Below, in pieces: positions 9,432-19,439 of a stretch of DNA of 64,000 nt. The stretch is taken from contig NZ_JAHVIA010000004.1 in assembly GCF_019801965.1 (NCBI RefSeq), positions 62,001 through 126,000 of the forward strand, in the 5' to 3' direction. The translations under genes were made by a program, and so were the position numbers. How positions within the stretch are numbered: position 1 is the stretch's first letter; each line of letters opens with the position of its first letter. A model generated the notes under the pieces. It saw only the letters and a list, made by a program, of their open reading frames with translations, did not search any database and was not told where the DNA came from. This stretch comes from Salipiger bermudensis (lineage in GTDB: Bacteria; Pseudomonadota; Alphaproteobacteria; Rhodobacterales; Rhodobacteraceae).

Positions 9432-10247
9432 ATGACCGCGCCCGCCGCCAGTGCCGCGCAGCGCGCCAGAGGCAAGGCCCGGCTCGGCGCCCGGCTGCGC
9501 AACGGCCGCTCCGTGATCTCCGACCTGCACATGTCGGGCAGCTCCAAGCTGCTGTTTCCGCGCGCGAAAGACGCGCTGCAGGCGGTCTATCTCAACAGCT
9601 CGGGCGGGGTCACCGGGGGCGATGCGTTCGAGGTCGCGGCCGATGTCGCGCCCGGCGCGCACCTGGTGATGACCACGCAAGCCGCCGAGCGCGTCTACCG
9701 CGCGCTGCCCGCCGAGACCGGCCGGGTCGAGACCCGGCTGGGCCTCGCCCCCGGGGCGCGGCTCGACTGGCTGCCGCAAGAGACCATCCTCTTCGAGGGC
9801 GGGGCGCTCGACCGGCGGCTGAGCATCGACATGGCGGCGGACGCAAGGCTGACCGCCTGCGAGGCGCTGGTCTTCGGCCGTCACGCGATGGGCGAGGTGC
9901 TGCACGACCTGCGCCTGCGTGACCGCATCGACCTGCGCATCGATGGCCGTCTGGCCTTTGCCGACCGGCTGCACCTGCGCGGCGACGCCGCCGCCACGCT
10001 GGCGGATCCGGCGATTGGCAACGGCGCCGGCGCGGTTGCCACGGTGGTCCATGCTGCCCCCGGCGCGGCCACGATGCGTGACGCGCTGCGCGAGATGCTG
10101 CCGGTGTCGGCGGGCGTCTCGGCGCTCTCCGAGGAACTTCTGGTGATCCGTCTGGTTTCCGTTGACGGCTACACCCTGCGGGGCCACCTTGCCCCTGTCC
10201 TGCGTCGCCTGAGCGGCGCCGAACTTCCACGACCCTGGATGATCTGA
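9432..10247 (+). CDS. ureD: Urease accessory protein UreD
   Basis: A 271-residue UreD (UreH) protein, part of the UreDFG chaperone complex that loads nickel and carbon dioxide into apo-urease in the cytoplasm. Recognisable stretches are AVYLNSSGGVTGGD, the TTQAAERVYRA segment, and WLPQETILFEGGALDRR. It opens the urease cluster and ends three bases before ureA. The ATG at 9432 gives the usual family length; the frame is open further upstream and the nearest strong ribosome site (CAGGAGGG) lies about 30 nt before it, so the exact start is a little uncertain. Confidence 0.92.
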   Translation: MTAPAASAAQRARGKARLGARLRNGRSVISDLHMSGSSKLLFPRAKDALQAVYLNSSGGVTGGDAFEVAADVAPGAHLVMTTQAAERVYRALPAETGRVETRLGLAPGARLDWLPQETILFEGGALDRRLSIDMAADARLTACEALVFGRHAMGEVLHDLRLRDRIDLRIDGRLAFADRLHLRGDAAATLADPAIGNGAGAVATVVHAAPGAATMRDALREMLPVSAGVSALSEELLVIRLVSVDGYTLRGHLAPVLRRLSGAELPRPWMI

Positions 10248-10250
10248 CCC

Positions 10251-10553
10251 ATGCAATTGACCCCCCGCGAAAAGGACAAGCTGCTTGTCGCAATGGCCGC
10301 CGAGGTGGCGCGCAGACGCCTCTCCCGTGGCGTGAAGCTCAACTACCCGGAGGCGGTCGCGCTGATCACCGACGCGGTGGTCGAGGGCGCCCGCGATGGC
10401 CGCTCCGTGGCCGAGATGATGGAGGCCGGTGCGCAGGTCATCACCGCCGAGCAATGCATGGATGGCATCCCCGAGATGATCCACGAAGTGCAGGTCGAGG
10501 CCACCTTTCCCGACGGCACCAAGCTGGTCACCGTCCACAATCCGATCCGCTGA
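10251..10553 (+). CDS. ureA: Urease gamma subunit
   Basis: A 100-residue urease gamma subunit of standard length, with the conserved N-terminus [13 protein letters not shown], the segment [20 protein letters not shown] and the typical C-terminus [11 protein letters not shown]. It assembles with the beta and alpha subunits into the nickel urease that hydrolyses urea to ammonia and carbamate. It starts three bases after ureD and is followed by a small membrane-protein gene before ureB, rather than directly by ureB. Confidence 0.97.
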   Translation: MQLTPREKDKLLVAMAAEVARRRLSRGVKLNYPEAVALITDAVVEGARDGRSVAEMMEAGAQVITAEQCMDGIPEMIHEVQVEATFPDGTKLVTVHNPIR

Positions 10554-10577
10554 TCTCCCCTCAGAAGGACACGATAG

Positions 10578-10751
10578 ATGAAATACGCTCTCCCTCTCGC
10601 CCTTGTCGCCGGTCCGGCGCTGGCCCATTCCGGCGATGCGCCGCATGTGCACCCGCATGACGGGGCCTCGTGGCTGATCGTCGTGGCGCTGCTCGGCGTC
10701 GTGGCGGTGGGCGCACCGCTGGCGCTGGCGCGCCTCCGGGGCCGCAAATGA
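10578..10751 (+). CDS. Small His-rich membrane/exported protein inside urease cluster
   Basis: A 57-residue gene that is easy to miss. It has a good ribosome site (AGAAGGACACGATAG before the ATG) and its stop overlaps the ureB start (ATGA). The product has a signal-like N-terminus ([16 protein letters not shown]), a short segment with several histidines ([16 protein letters not shown]), one C-terminal membrane helix ([16 protein letters not shown]) and a basic tail. The His cluster would lie outside the cytoplasm if the helix anchors the C-terminus. A role in nickel binding or delivery near urease is a guess from context. Tight overlap with ureB argues that it is really translated. Confidence 0.75.
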   Translation: MKYALPLALVAGPALAHSGDAPHVHPHDGASWLIVVALLGVVAVGAPLALARLRGRK

Positions 10752-11053
10752 TCCCGGGCGAGCTGATCCCCGCCGAGGGCGAGATTACCCTCAACGCCGA
10801 TCGCGATGCGATCACGCTGATGGTGGCGAACACGGGCGACCGTCCGGTGCAGGTCGGCTCGCATTACCATTTCGCCGAGACCAACCCGGCGCTCGATTTC
10901 GACCGCGACGCCGCGCGCGGCATGCGGCTCGACATTGCCGCCGGCACCGCCGTCCGCTTCGAGCCGGGCCAGCGCCGCGAGGTCAACCTGATCCCGATCT
11001 CCGGGGCCCGGAAGATCTATGGCTTCAACCAGAAGATCATGGGGGCGCTCTGA
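10748..11053 (+). CDS. ureB: Urease beta subunit
   Basis: A 101-residue urease beta subunit with the standard start [17 protein letters not shown], the [17 protein letters not shown] segment and the basic C-terminal [16 protein letters not shown]. The ATG at 10748 overlaps the stop of the small membrane-protein gene. Structural partner of ureA and ureC. In this cluster it is separated from ureC by about 1.8 kb that carries two small genes on this strand and a cytochrome gene on the other. Confidence 0.97.
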   Translation: MIPGELIPAEGEITLNADRDAITLMVANTGDRPVQVGSHYHFAETNPALDFDRDAARGMRLDIAAGTAVRFEPGQRREVNLIPISGARKIYGFNQKIMGAL

Positions 11054-11054
11054 G

Positions 11055-11366
11055 ATGTTCAGCCAGATGCTGGAATGGCAGCGCAGCGCGCTGAAAGTCG
11101 CCTCGTTGGCGGCGGAGGCGCAGCAGGTGGTGGCCTACCGGACGCTCGGCATGGCCGGCCTGTGGTCGGTCGATCCGTCCGAGAGCATGCGCATGGTGAC
11201 CGAGAAGACCCCGGCGCTGATGCAGAGCTGGTGGGATGCCAGCCGCGCCGCGATGGGCGGGGCCGCGCCGGAGCGCGTGGTCATGGCCTGGGCCGGACCG
11301 CTGGAGCGCAAGGCGCGCTCCAACCGCAAGCGGCTCGCCAAGCGCGGGCCGAACCTGACCTTCTGA
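11055..11366 (+). CDS. Small phasin-like protein of urease cluster
   Basis: A 103-residue protein that starts one base after the ureB stop. It is helical, rich in Ala, Met and Trp, and ends in a basic tail (LERKARSNRKRLAKRG). The N-terminal amphipathic part (MFSQMLEWQRSALKVASLAAEAQQVVAYRT, abbreviated) resembles short phasin-like or so-called antifreeze-like proteins seen in Rhodobacterales genomes, but no function is proven for these. It is probably a real gene because of tight coupling to ureB. A link to urease biology is only contextual. Confidence 0.6.
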   Translation: MFSQMLEWQRSALKVASLAAEAQQVVAYRTLGMAGLWSVDPSESMRMVTEKTPALMQSWWDASRAAMGGAAPERVVMAWAGPLERKARSNRKRLAKRGPNLTF

Positions 11367-11397
11367 GCCGAGCCGCAACCACGAGGAGGATGCCTTG

Positions 11398-11793
11398 ATG
11401 CTGCCGATGCCGACCTACTGGGGATTTGCCGCCATGCAGATGGGCGTGCAGATGATGAGCCTGCAGATGCGCATGGCCCAAGCCGTCTACGAGGCCGGGG
11501 TGATGCAGCAGAAGGCATTCTGGGGCGTGCGCCCGCCGCTGGCCTCGGTGCTGCCGAGCATGGCGGCGATGCGGGGCCCGGTCAGCATGGGGATCTGCGG
11601 CCCGGTGGCCATCGCCGGTGGTGGCCGCCCGCTGCCGCGTCCGCGCGCCGGGCGCTCCAGCGCCGCGCTGAAGGCCGTGCCCAGCAGTGCCGAGGTCGCG
11701 CCCAAGACGCGCCGCCACCGTGCGCCCTCGACGCCGCCGGAGATGCCGGTGGCCGTCGCCGCCGAGGGCGGCGACGACAAGACCCCGGTCTGA
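11398..11793 (+). CDS. Met-rich small protein of unknown function
   Basis: A 131-residue protein whose first 40 residues are unusually rich in methionine and glutamine (MLPMPTYWGFAAMQMGVQMM, then SLQMRMAQ), followed by a Pro/Arg/Ala-rich low-complexity tail (residues about 75-131). The first part can form an amphipathic helix similar in style to the preceding gene's product, so the two may interact. A strong GAGGAGG site lies 7-8 nt before the ATG at 11398. I do not recognise a family. It is the last gene of the first urease transcript block before the oppositely oriented cytochrome gene. Confidence 0.55.
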   Translation: MLPMPTYWGFAAMQMGVQMMSLQMRMAQAVYEAGVMQQKAFWGVRPPLASVLPSMAAMRGPVSMGICGPVAIAGGGRPLPRPRAGRSSAALKAVPSSAEVAPKTRRHRAPSTPPEMPVAVAAEGGDDKTPV

Positions 11794-11891
11794 GACCGGA
11801 CCTGCCGATGACCCGCCGTCCGACCGCTCCCGTCAGGCCCGCGAGGGCGCCCGCGCGCCGCGCTGGCCCCGGCGTCGTGGCGGGTGTCGTG

Positions 11892-12737
11892 TCAGGCGTC
11901 GGGCAGCGGTGGCAGGCTGCGCAGGTAGAGGATCACCGCGTCGAGATCCTCGGGCGTGGTCTGCGCGAGGTAGCCATAGGGCATCGGCGGGAGCATCGGG
12001 CTGCCATCGGGGCGCTTGCCCTCGGTGATCATCGTCTTCAGCTCGGCATCGCTGTAGCCCGCCAGCCCGTCCTCGTGGCTGGTCAGGTTGGCGGCGGTCG
12101 AGGTGCCCCACGGGCCGTGGAACTCAAACCCGCCCTTGCCGAGATGCTCGGCGTCGAGCATCGGCCCCTGCGGGCTCATCGGCGAGTGGCACTCCATGCA
12201 ATGCATCACCGGCCCCGCCAGGTAGGCGCCGTATTCGACGGTGACCCCGCGCTCGGGCGCGCTGACGCTCTCGACGGGCGGGCCGTAGGCCGGGGGCAGG
12301 GGGATGGTGTACTCGGAGGCCGGGACCTCGTTCTCGAGCGGCTCGAGCGTGCGCAGGAAGGCCACCATGTCGGCGAGATCGTCGTCGTCGAGGCCGCGAT
12401 ACATGGCGAAGGGCATCGGTGGGCCGATCAGGCTGCCATCGGGGCGGATGCCCTCGCGGATCGCCCGCGCCAGCTCGGCATCGCTCCAGTCGGCGATCGC
12501 GCCGGCCGGTGTGATGTTGGGCGCGTAGGCGGTGAAGCCCGGGTTCTTGTCGACCAGCCGACCGGCCAGCTCCATCCCCGCCACCGGGCCGTCTGGCCCC
12601 ATCGGCGTATGACAATTGCCGCAGCCCGCCGGGCCGCGCACCAGATATTCGCCCCTTGCGAGGTCGGGTTCCGCCACCGCGCAGCCCGTCCAGGCTCCGA
12701 CGCATGCGGCCATCGCCGCCAGTCTGTTGAGAGTCAT
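11892..12737 (-). CDS. Diheme c-type cytochrome
   Basis: A 281-residue exported cytochrome with a signal peptide (MTLNRLAAMAACVGAWTGCAVA) and two heme-binding CXXCH sites, CGNCHTPMGPDG near residue 38 and CMECHSPMSPQG near residue 177. The two halves each carry a likely distal Met ligand in a PPMPFAMY / PPMPYGYL context, so the protein is an internal duplication. It would carry electrons in the periplasm, for example for a dehydrogenase. The start at 12737 has GGAGA six bases upstream; ATGs at 12749 and 12788 are in frame but less well placed. It lies on the opposite strand between ureB and ureC, breaking the usual urease operon. Confidence 0.88.
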   Translation of the reverse strand: MTLNRLAAMAACVGAWTGCAVAEPDLARGEYLVRGPAGCGNCHTPMGPDGPVAGMELAGRLVDKNPGFTAYAPNITPAGAIADWSDAELARAIREGIRPDGSLIGPPMPFAMYRGLDDDDLADMVAFLRTLEPLENEVPASEYTIPLPPAYGPPVESVSAPERGVTVEYGAYLAGPVMHCMECHSPMSPQGPMLDAEHLGKGGFEFHGPWGTSTAANLTSHEDGLAGYSDAELKTMITEGKRPDGSPMLPPMPYGYLAQTTPEDLDAVILYLRSLPPLPDA

Positions 12738-12887
12738 CGTGTTCTCCATCCCTGTCGTGCGCTGAGATTTTCCGCAGATAACGCGCACGTGATATCCACC
12801 TTAGCAGGCCACCCGAATTCGGCGAAGCGCCATGACGCGCGCCGCTTCGGGGCGGCGCCTGCCTGACAGCCGAGGAAAGACCCAGAC

Positions 12888-14636
<1,749 letters not shown>

Positions 14637-14659
14637 GGCAACGGGGTAGGGGGCTCGTC

Positions 14660-15244
14660 ATGAAGCTCTTTCTCCCCCTCCTCGCGCTGGCGCTGCCCAC
14701 CGCGGCGCCGGCGGTCTGTCCCACCGCCCGCGATCTCGACACCGGGATCCTGTTTCGCACCCTCGACGGCGATACCGAGCTGTTTCGCCGGGTCAGCGAC
14801 AACGTGGTGCAGTCGGTCTACACCAGCGGCAGCGAGGAAAGCCGGGTGCTGCTGGGGCAGGGGCTCTACGTGCTCGACAACGTAGCGCTGGTCGATGGCG
14901 AGGTGCTGCCCGACACGCAGGTGCAGTTCTCCTACCCGGTGCCGGTTGCCGAGATGCCGCTGCCGCAGCCCGAGGGCGGCTGGTCGGTCGATGTTACGGT
15001 CGAGGAGGCGGGCTATTCCGAGCCGGAGGAGCAGACCTATGCTTTTGGTCCGATGACCGAGATCGGCGTCGGCAATTGCACCTTCGACATGATTCCGGTG
15101 ATCCAGACCTACAGCCCCGACCCCTACGAGGTGACCGACTACGTGAACTGGCTTCCGGAACTCGGAGTGTCCTACCTGGTGCAGTCCAGCCATGCGCATG
15201 GCGAAGACCGGTACCGGTTCGTCAGCGTCGAAGCGGTGCGATAG
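14660..15244 (+). CDS. Exported protein of unknown function in urease cluster
   Basis: A 194-residue protein with a clear signal peptide (MKLFLPLLALALPTAAPAVC) followed by a mostly beta mature part. Two cysteines (residue 20 or so, and one in VGNCTFDMIPV near residue 140) could form a disulfide bond in the periplasm. No family is recognised. It begins 23 nt after ureC and is therefore likely cotranscribed with it. A role in urease is unproven. Confidence 0.7.
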   Translation: MKLFLPLLALALPTAAPAVCPTARDLDTGILFRTLDGDTELFRRVSDNVVQSVYTSGSEESRVLLGQGLYVLDNVALVDGEVLPDTQVQFSYPVPVAEMPLPQPEGGWSVDVTVEEAGYSEPEEQTYAFGPMTEIGVGNCTFDMIPVIQTYSPDPYEVTDYVNWLPELGVSYLVQSSHAHGEDRYRFVSVEAVR

Positions 15245-15400
15245 GCGGGAAACCAGTGGAAAGTTTAATATTGAACCATCTGCGACCTATGCACCTGCAG
15301 AAACCCGACAATGCAGATGCAGCATTTGAGAACTCGGACAGCATCGCTTACCTTGTTGGCAAGGGAGGGGACCTGATAACCAATAGGAAGGTTCCTACAA

Positions 15401-15619
15401 ATGGCATTCATGACCGCAAGCGAGCGCCACGCCGCCGCACCGTTCTTTACCCGTCTTCTGGCCTCGATCGGCAACGTGATCGTTGCGATGGGCGAAGCGA
15501 ACCCGCGCCTGCGCCGCATCGAGACGCTGCAGCGCCTGTCCGACGCCGAGCTGGCCGAGCGTGGCATCCGCCGCGAAGACATCGTGCGCCACGTGTTTCA
15601 CGACGTCTACTACCTCTGA
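15401..15619 (+). CDS. DUF1127 small protein
   Basis: A 72-residue basic protein with a C-terminal DUF1127 (YjiS-like) segment: LRRIETLQRLSDAELAERGI then RREDIVRHVFHD. Small DUF1127 proteins are common in Rhodobacterales and Rhizobiales; some have been tied to regulation through RNA binding, but no role can be assigned here. AGGAAGG lies at good spacing before the ATG. The 157-nt gap before it probably holds its own promoter, and a strong hairpin follows it, so it is likely a monocistronic unit inside the urease cluster. Confidence 0.8.
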   Translation: MAFMTASERHAAAPFFTRLLASIGNVIVAMGEANPRLRRIETLQRLSDAELAERGIRREDIVRHVFHDVYYL

Positions 15620-15667
15620 TCTCCGCCCGCGCCGCGCGCTTTGACGCGCGCGCCGGAGACATGCATC

Positions 15668-15713
15668 AAGGCCACGCGCCCGGGATCGTCCGGGCCGTGG
15701 CCTTCTTCGTTTC
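15668..15713 (+). terminator. Probable Rho-independent terminator after DUF1127 gene
   Basis: A GC-rich hairpin with arms AAGGCCACG and CGTGGCCTT around an inner GCCCGG/CCGGGC pair is followed by CTTCGTTT. The U-rich tail is weak but present. It would end the transcript of the DUF1127 gene before ureE. Confidence 0.7.
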
Positions 15714-15758
15714 CCGGCCCCGCCGCGCCGCCTTCAAGACCAAGACCAAGGACATGAC

Positions 15759-16346
15759 ATGACCCAGTTGCCCACCGCTCACGAGATCGCCCGCAAGGGC
15801 CACTGGGAGACCGCCTCGGACATCGTCACCCTGTCCTATGAAGACCGCTTCCTGCGCCGCAAGGTGCTGACCGCGGGCTCGGGCGCGGGCTTCCTCGTCG
15901 ATCTGGCGCATACCGAGAGCCTCGATCATGGCGATGCCTTCAAGCTCACCGACGGGCGCCTGATCGAGGTGCAGGCCGCCTCCGAGCCGCTGCTCGCGGT
16001 GAGCGGCGACGACCTGCCGCGCATCGCTTGGCATATCGGCAACCGCCACACGCCGTGCCAGATCGAGCCCGCGCGGCTGCTGATCCAGCGCGATCACGTG
16101 ATCCGCGACATGCTGCAGCGCATCGGTGCCACGGTGGCGGAGGTCGACGAGCCCTTCACCCCCGAGGGCGGCGCCTATGGCCACGGCCGCACCCACGGCC
16201 ACGACCATTCGCACAGCCATGGGCCGGATGCGCACGCGCACTCCCACGCGCATGGCCACCCCCACTCTCATTCTCATGACCATGGGCACAGCCATGACCA
16301 CGGGCATGATCACGGCCACCACCATCACCACGACCATGAGCACTGA
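15759..16346 (+). CDS. ureE: Urease accessory nickel metallochaperone UreE
   Basis: A 195-residue UreE. The core (residues 1-about 140) has the conserved peptide-binding and metal-binding parts, including AWHIGNRHTPCQIE and LLIQRDHVIRDML. The C-terminal tail of about 55 residues is extremely His-rich, with about 27 histidines (blocks such as HGHDHSHSHG and GHHHHHDHEH), and probably stores or buffers nickel. UreE delivers Ni(II) to the UreDFG-urease complex in the cytoplasm. Its 3' end overlaps the ureF start by 11 nt. Confidence 0.95.
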   Translation: MTQLPTAHEIARKGHWETASDIVTLSYEDRFLRRKVLTAGSGAGFLVDLAHTESLDHGDAFKLTDGRLIEVQAASEPLLAVSGDDLPRIAWHIGNRHTPCQIEPARLLIQRDHVIRDMLQRIGATVAEVDEPFTPEGGAYGHGRTHGHDHSHSHGPDAHAHSHAHGHPHSHSHDHGHSHDHGHDHGHHHHHDHEH

Positions 16347-16971
16347 CGCCGCGCTGACCCTGCACCAGCTGTTCTCGCCCGCCTTCCCGGTGGGCGCCTT
16401 CGCCTATTCGCACGGGCTCGAGACGGCGGTTCAGGCCGGGCAGGTGGGCGATGCCAGCGCCCTGCAGGGCTGGCTTGCGGCGGTGCTGCGCCACGGCGCC
16501 GGCTGGTCCGACGCGGTGCTGCTGGCGCAGGCGGCGCAGGGCGCGGACCCCGCGATGCTCTCGGAGCTGGGCCTCGCGCTCTCGCCCTCGGCGGAGCGAC
16601 GGCTCGAGACCGAGCAGCAGGGCCGGGCTTTCGCCGCCACCGTCTCGGATGTCTGGGGGCTGGAGATTCCGGCGGCACCTTACCCGGTGGCGGTCGGCCT
16701 TGCGGTGCGGGCGCTGGAGCTGCCCCTGACCGAGGCGCTCAGGCTTTACCTGCAGGCCTTCGCGTCGAACCTTGCGGGCGCCGGCGTGCGGCTGATCCCG
16801 CTGGGCCAGACCGACGGGCAGCGCGTGGTGCAGGCGCTGGCGCCGCTCTGCGCCGAGCTGGCGGCGCGCGCCCAGGGCGCCGGGCTCGACGATCTCGGCG
16901 GCTTCGCGCCGCTGGTTGACATCGCCAGCCAGCGCCATGACATGCTGTATTCCCGGCTTTTCAGATCGTAA
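16336..16971 (+). CDS. ureF: Urease accessory protein UreF
   Basis: A 211-residue all-helical UreF with the conserved N-terminal LFSPAFPVGAFAYSHGLE and the C-terminal DIASQRHDMLYSRLFRS. UreF bridges UreD and the GTPase UreG during urease activation. The ATG lies inside the end of ureE, so translation is coupled; ureG follows after nine bases. Confidence 0.95.
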   Translation: MSTDAALTLHQLFSPAFPVGAFAYSHGLETAVQAGQVGDASALQGWLAAVLRHGAGWSDAVLLAQAAQGADPAMLSELGLALSPSAERRLETEQQGRAFAATVSDVWGLEIPAAPYPVAVGLAVRALELPLTEALRLYLQAFASNLAGAGVRLIPLGQTDGQRVVQALAPLCAELAARAQGAGLDDLGGFAPLVDIASQRHDMLYSRLFRS

Positions 16972-16980
16972 CGGAGAGAG

Positions 16981-17616
16981 ATGATGGCATCCCCCAATGG
17001 ACCCCTGCGCGTCGGCCTCGGCGGCCCGGTCGGCGCCGGCAAGACCACGCTGACCGCGGCGCTGGCGCGTGCGCTGCGTGACCGGCTGTCGATGGCGGTG
17101 GTCACCAATGACATCTACACCCGCGAGGATGCCGAGGAGCTGATGCGCCAGCAGGTGCTGCCGCTCGACCGCATCAAGGGGGTGGAGACCGGCGGCTGCC
17201 CGCACACCGCGATCCGCGAGGATGCCTCGATCAACCTCGCCGCCATCGCCGAGCTCAATGAGACGCACCCGGATCTCGACCTGATCCTGATCGAGAGCGG
17301 CGGCGACAACCTCTCGGCCACCTTCTCGCCCGAGCTGGCCGACGTGACGATCTACGTGATCGACACCGCCGCCGGCGAGGAGATCCCGCGCAAGGGTGGA
17401 CCCGCGATCACCAGGTCGGACATCCTGGTGATCAACAAGACGGATCTGGCGCCTTATGTCGGTGCCTCGCTCGAGGTGATGGAGCGCGACGCTACCACGA
17501 TGCGCGCCGGGCGGCCCTTCGTCTTCGCCTCGCTGCGCCACGGCAAGGGCGTTGACGAGATCATCGCGCTCTTGGCGCGGATCGGGGGGCTGCCGCTGGT
17601 CGAGGCGGCGGAGTAA
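16981..17616 (+). CDS. ureG: Urease accessory GTPase UreG
   Basis: A 211-residue SIMIBI GTPase with P-loop [11 protein letters not shown], the metal-binding [13 protein letters not shown] motif (Cys-Pro-His), the ESGGDNL segment and the guanine-recognition [13 protein letters not shown] hydrolysis drives nickel transfer into urease. GGAGAGAG precedes the ATG, and a second ATG one codon later is also possible. It is the last gene of the urease cluster. Confidence 0.96.
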   Translation: MMASPNGPLRVGLGGPVGAGKTTLTAALARALRDRLSMAVVTNDIYTREDAEELMRQQVLPLDRIKGVETGGCPHTAIREDASINLAAIAELNETHPDLDLILIESGGDNLSATFSPELADVTIYVIDTAAGEEIPRKGGPAITRSDILVINKTDLAPYVGASLEVMERDATTMRAGRPFVFASLRHGKGVDEIIALLARIGGLPLVEAAE

Positions 17617-17664
17617 GGGGTAGACGAGCGGTCGAACGTGGCCTGCGCGGAGTCAAGGCCGAAG

Positions 17665-17811
17665 GCCGCCGCGCATCGCCGGACCGCCCGCACGGGCCGG
17701 CGATTTGGAAGGGCTGGGCACTCAGCTTCGAGGTCTTTCGGACTTGGCCCGGATAAATCGAGGGATTCCACAGTGGTTTCGCCGCCCCGCGGTCCGGCGA
17801 TGCGCGGCGGC
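17665..17811. repeat. Long inverted repeat (23-nt perfect arms) after ureG
   Basis: The arms at 17665-17687 and 17789-17811 are perfect reverse complements over 23 nt (the first begins GCCGCCGCGCATCGCC, the second ends GGCGATGCGCGGCGGC). They enclose about 101 nt without a gene. The unit could be a large hairpin in the convergent region between ureG and thyX, or a small inverted-repeat element of the MITE type. No clear target-site duplication is seen at its borders. Confidence 0.75.
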
Positions 17812-17851
17812 TCCGATCGTTTCGGGAAATGGCTTTGCAGCGGCGCCCCCA

Positions 17852-17874
17852 AGGGAAGGCCCTCAGCCTTCCCT
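17852..17874 (-). terminator. Hairpin at the thyX stop codon
   Basis: AGGGAAGGC and GCCTTCCCT form a perfect 9-bp stem around a five-base loop that contains part of the thyX stop codon. It is not followed by a run of U on the thyX transcript, so it may be a protective or Rho-assisted 3' end. Confidence 0.45.
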
Positions 17875-18777
17875 GTCGAGTACCGCCTTGAACTCGCGCC
17901 ATTCGCCCTTGGACATGCCCGAGCTTTCCTGCGTGACCTCTTCGCCCTTCAGCATCCGGCGCACGCAATCAAGCGCGGTCGAGGACATCTGCGCGCCGCC
18001 CATGCGGTAATCCTCGAACGCCTTGTAGGCGAAGGGCACCCAGTCGGCGACCATCTCGCAGATCGCCTCGGCATAGACCCGGATCTCGTATTGCGCGTGG
18101 CTGTCGGCGCGCAGGCGCAGGAAATGCAGCAGGTTGTGCAGATCCACCTTCCAGTACCACTGGGTGTAGGTGTTGGCGGGCAGGTTCATCCGCGCCAGCT
18201 CGCGCGCGAGGCCCTGCTGGTCCTCGGTCGAGATCATCTCTTCGTAGTGGTCGAAGGCGCGCATCGCGTCGTCGCGCAGGTAGCGCAGCACGCGGTCGGC
18301 CTCGGCGCCCTCGAGCGCTTCGCCGCGGCCCTGATTGTTGGTCACCGATTGCGCCGCCAGATGCTCGGGCGCGGGGATGTAGAACTCGCGGTCGAGGATC
18401 GAGTAGCGGGCCGAGTATTCGTTGACGTTGGCGGTGCGGTGGCGGATCCACTGCCGCGCCACGAAGATCGGCAGCTTCACGTGCAGCTTGATCTCGCACA
18501 TCTCGAACGGGGTCGAGTGCCAGTGCCGCATCAGGTAGCGGATCAGCCCCTCGTCATTGCTCACCGACTTGGTGCCGCGCCCGTAGGAGACCCGCGCCGC
18601 CTGGCAGATCGCCGCGTCGTCGCCCATGTAGTCGATGACCCGGACGAAGCCGTGATCGAGCACCGGCTTGGCGGTGTAGAGATGCGCCTCCATGCCGGCG
18701 GAGACGGCGCGCAGGGTGGGCTGCGTCTCGCTGCGCTGCGCGTCGATTTCGGCCTGCTGTTCCGGGCTGAGCGGCAT
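17863..18777 (-). CDS. thyX: Flavin-dependent thymidylate synthase
   Basis: A 304-residue ThyX, the FAD- and NADPH-using enzyme that methylates dUMP to dTMP with methylene-tetrahydrofolate. The signature [15 protein letters not shown] is intact, and the [12 protein letters not shown] and C-terminal [14 protein letters not shown] segments are typical. It is read toward ureG, convergent with the urease cluster, and shares a 227-nt divergent promoter region with gloA. Confidence 0.95.
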   Translation of the reverse strand: MPLSPEQQAEIDAQRSETQPTLRAVSAGMEAHLYTAKPVLDHGFVRVIDYMGDDAAICQAARVSYGRGTKSVSNDEGLIRYLMRHWHSTPFEMCEIKLHVKLPIFVARQWIRHRTANVNEYSARYSILDREFYIPAPEHLAAQSVTNNQGRGEALEGAEADRVLRYLRDDAMRAFDHYEEMISTEDQQGLARELARMNLPANTYTQWYWKVDLHNLLHFLRLRADSHAQYEIRVYAEAICEMVADWVPFAYKAFEDYRMGGAQMSSTALDCVRRMLKGEEVTQESSGMSKGEWREFKAVLDREG

Positions 18778-19004
18778 GGGGAATCCCTTCTTCGGTCTGC
18801 GAGTCGATAAGCCCCATATATGGCGGAAAGCTCGGTGGATGGAAACTATATAGGGTGGTGCTAGGCCAGTTTTTGGCCGGACGCGGCGCAGCCTCGCGGC
18901 GTCGATCAGCCGCTTTTGAAGCGGCAGGCAGAGCCTCGGCTCTCGACATATGCGCCACGCTCTCTACTCTCTGGTCAAGAACTGAATAGGAAGGAGCGTG
19001 CGCT

Positions 19005-19439
19005 ATGGGTATCAAGTACCTGCACACCATGGTCCGGGTGAAGGACCTCGACAAATCCATCGCATTCTACAAGCTGCTGGGGCTGGTCGAGCGCCGCCGC
19101 ACCGAGAGCGAGAAGGGCCGCTTCACGCTGGTCTTCCTGTGCCCGCCGGAGCAGGCGGACGGCACCGCCGACGTCGAGCTGACCTACAACTGGGATGGCG
19201 ACGACGGCCTGCCGTCGGATTCGCGCCATTTCGGCCATCTCGCCTACACGGTGCCGAACATCTACGAGATGTGCCAGACGCTGATGGACAATGGCGTGAC
19301 CATCAATCGCCCGCCACGAGACGGCCACATGGCCTTCGTGCGCTCGCCCGACAACGTCTCGATCGAGTTGCTGCAGCAGGGCGACGCGCTGGACCCGCAG
19401 GAGCCCTGGGCCAGCATGGAAAACACGGGCCATTGGTAA
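19005..19439 (+). CDS. gloA: Lactoylglutathione lyase (glyoxalase I)
   Basis: A 144-residue glyoxalase I of the vicinal-oxygen-chelate fold. It converts the methylglyoxal-glutathione hemithioacetal to S-lactoylglutathione. Likely metal ligands are the His in YLHTMVRVKD, the Glu in VELTYNW, the His in HFGHLAYTV and the Glu in VSIELLQQGD. AGGAAGGAG precedes the ATG. The 3' end overlaps the next gene by seven bases. Confidence 0.93.
   Translation: MGIKYLHTMVRVKDLDKSIAFYKLLGLVERRRTESEKGRFTLVFLCPPEQADGTADVELTYNWDGDDGLPSDSRHFGHLAYTVPNIYEMCQTLMDNGVTINRPPRDGHMAFVRSPDNVSIELLQQGDALDPQEPWASMENTGHW

Noticed and set aside
16156-17541. Minus-strand frame across ureE-ureF-ureG
   Set aside because: Low-complexity product and full overlap with three certain genes.
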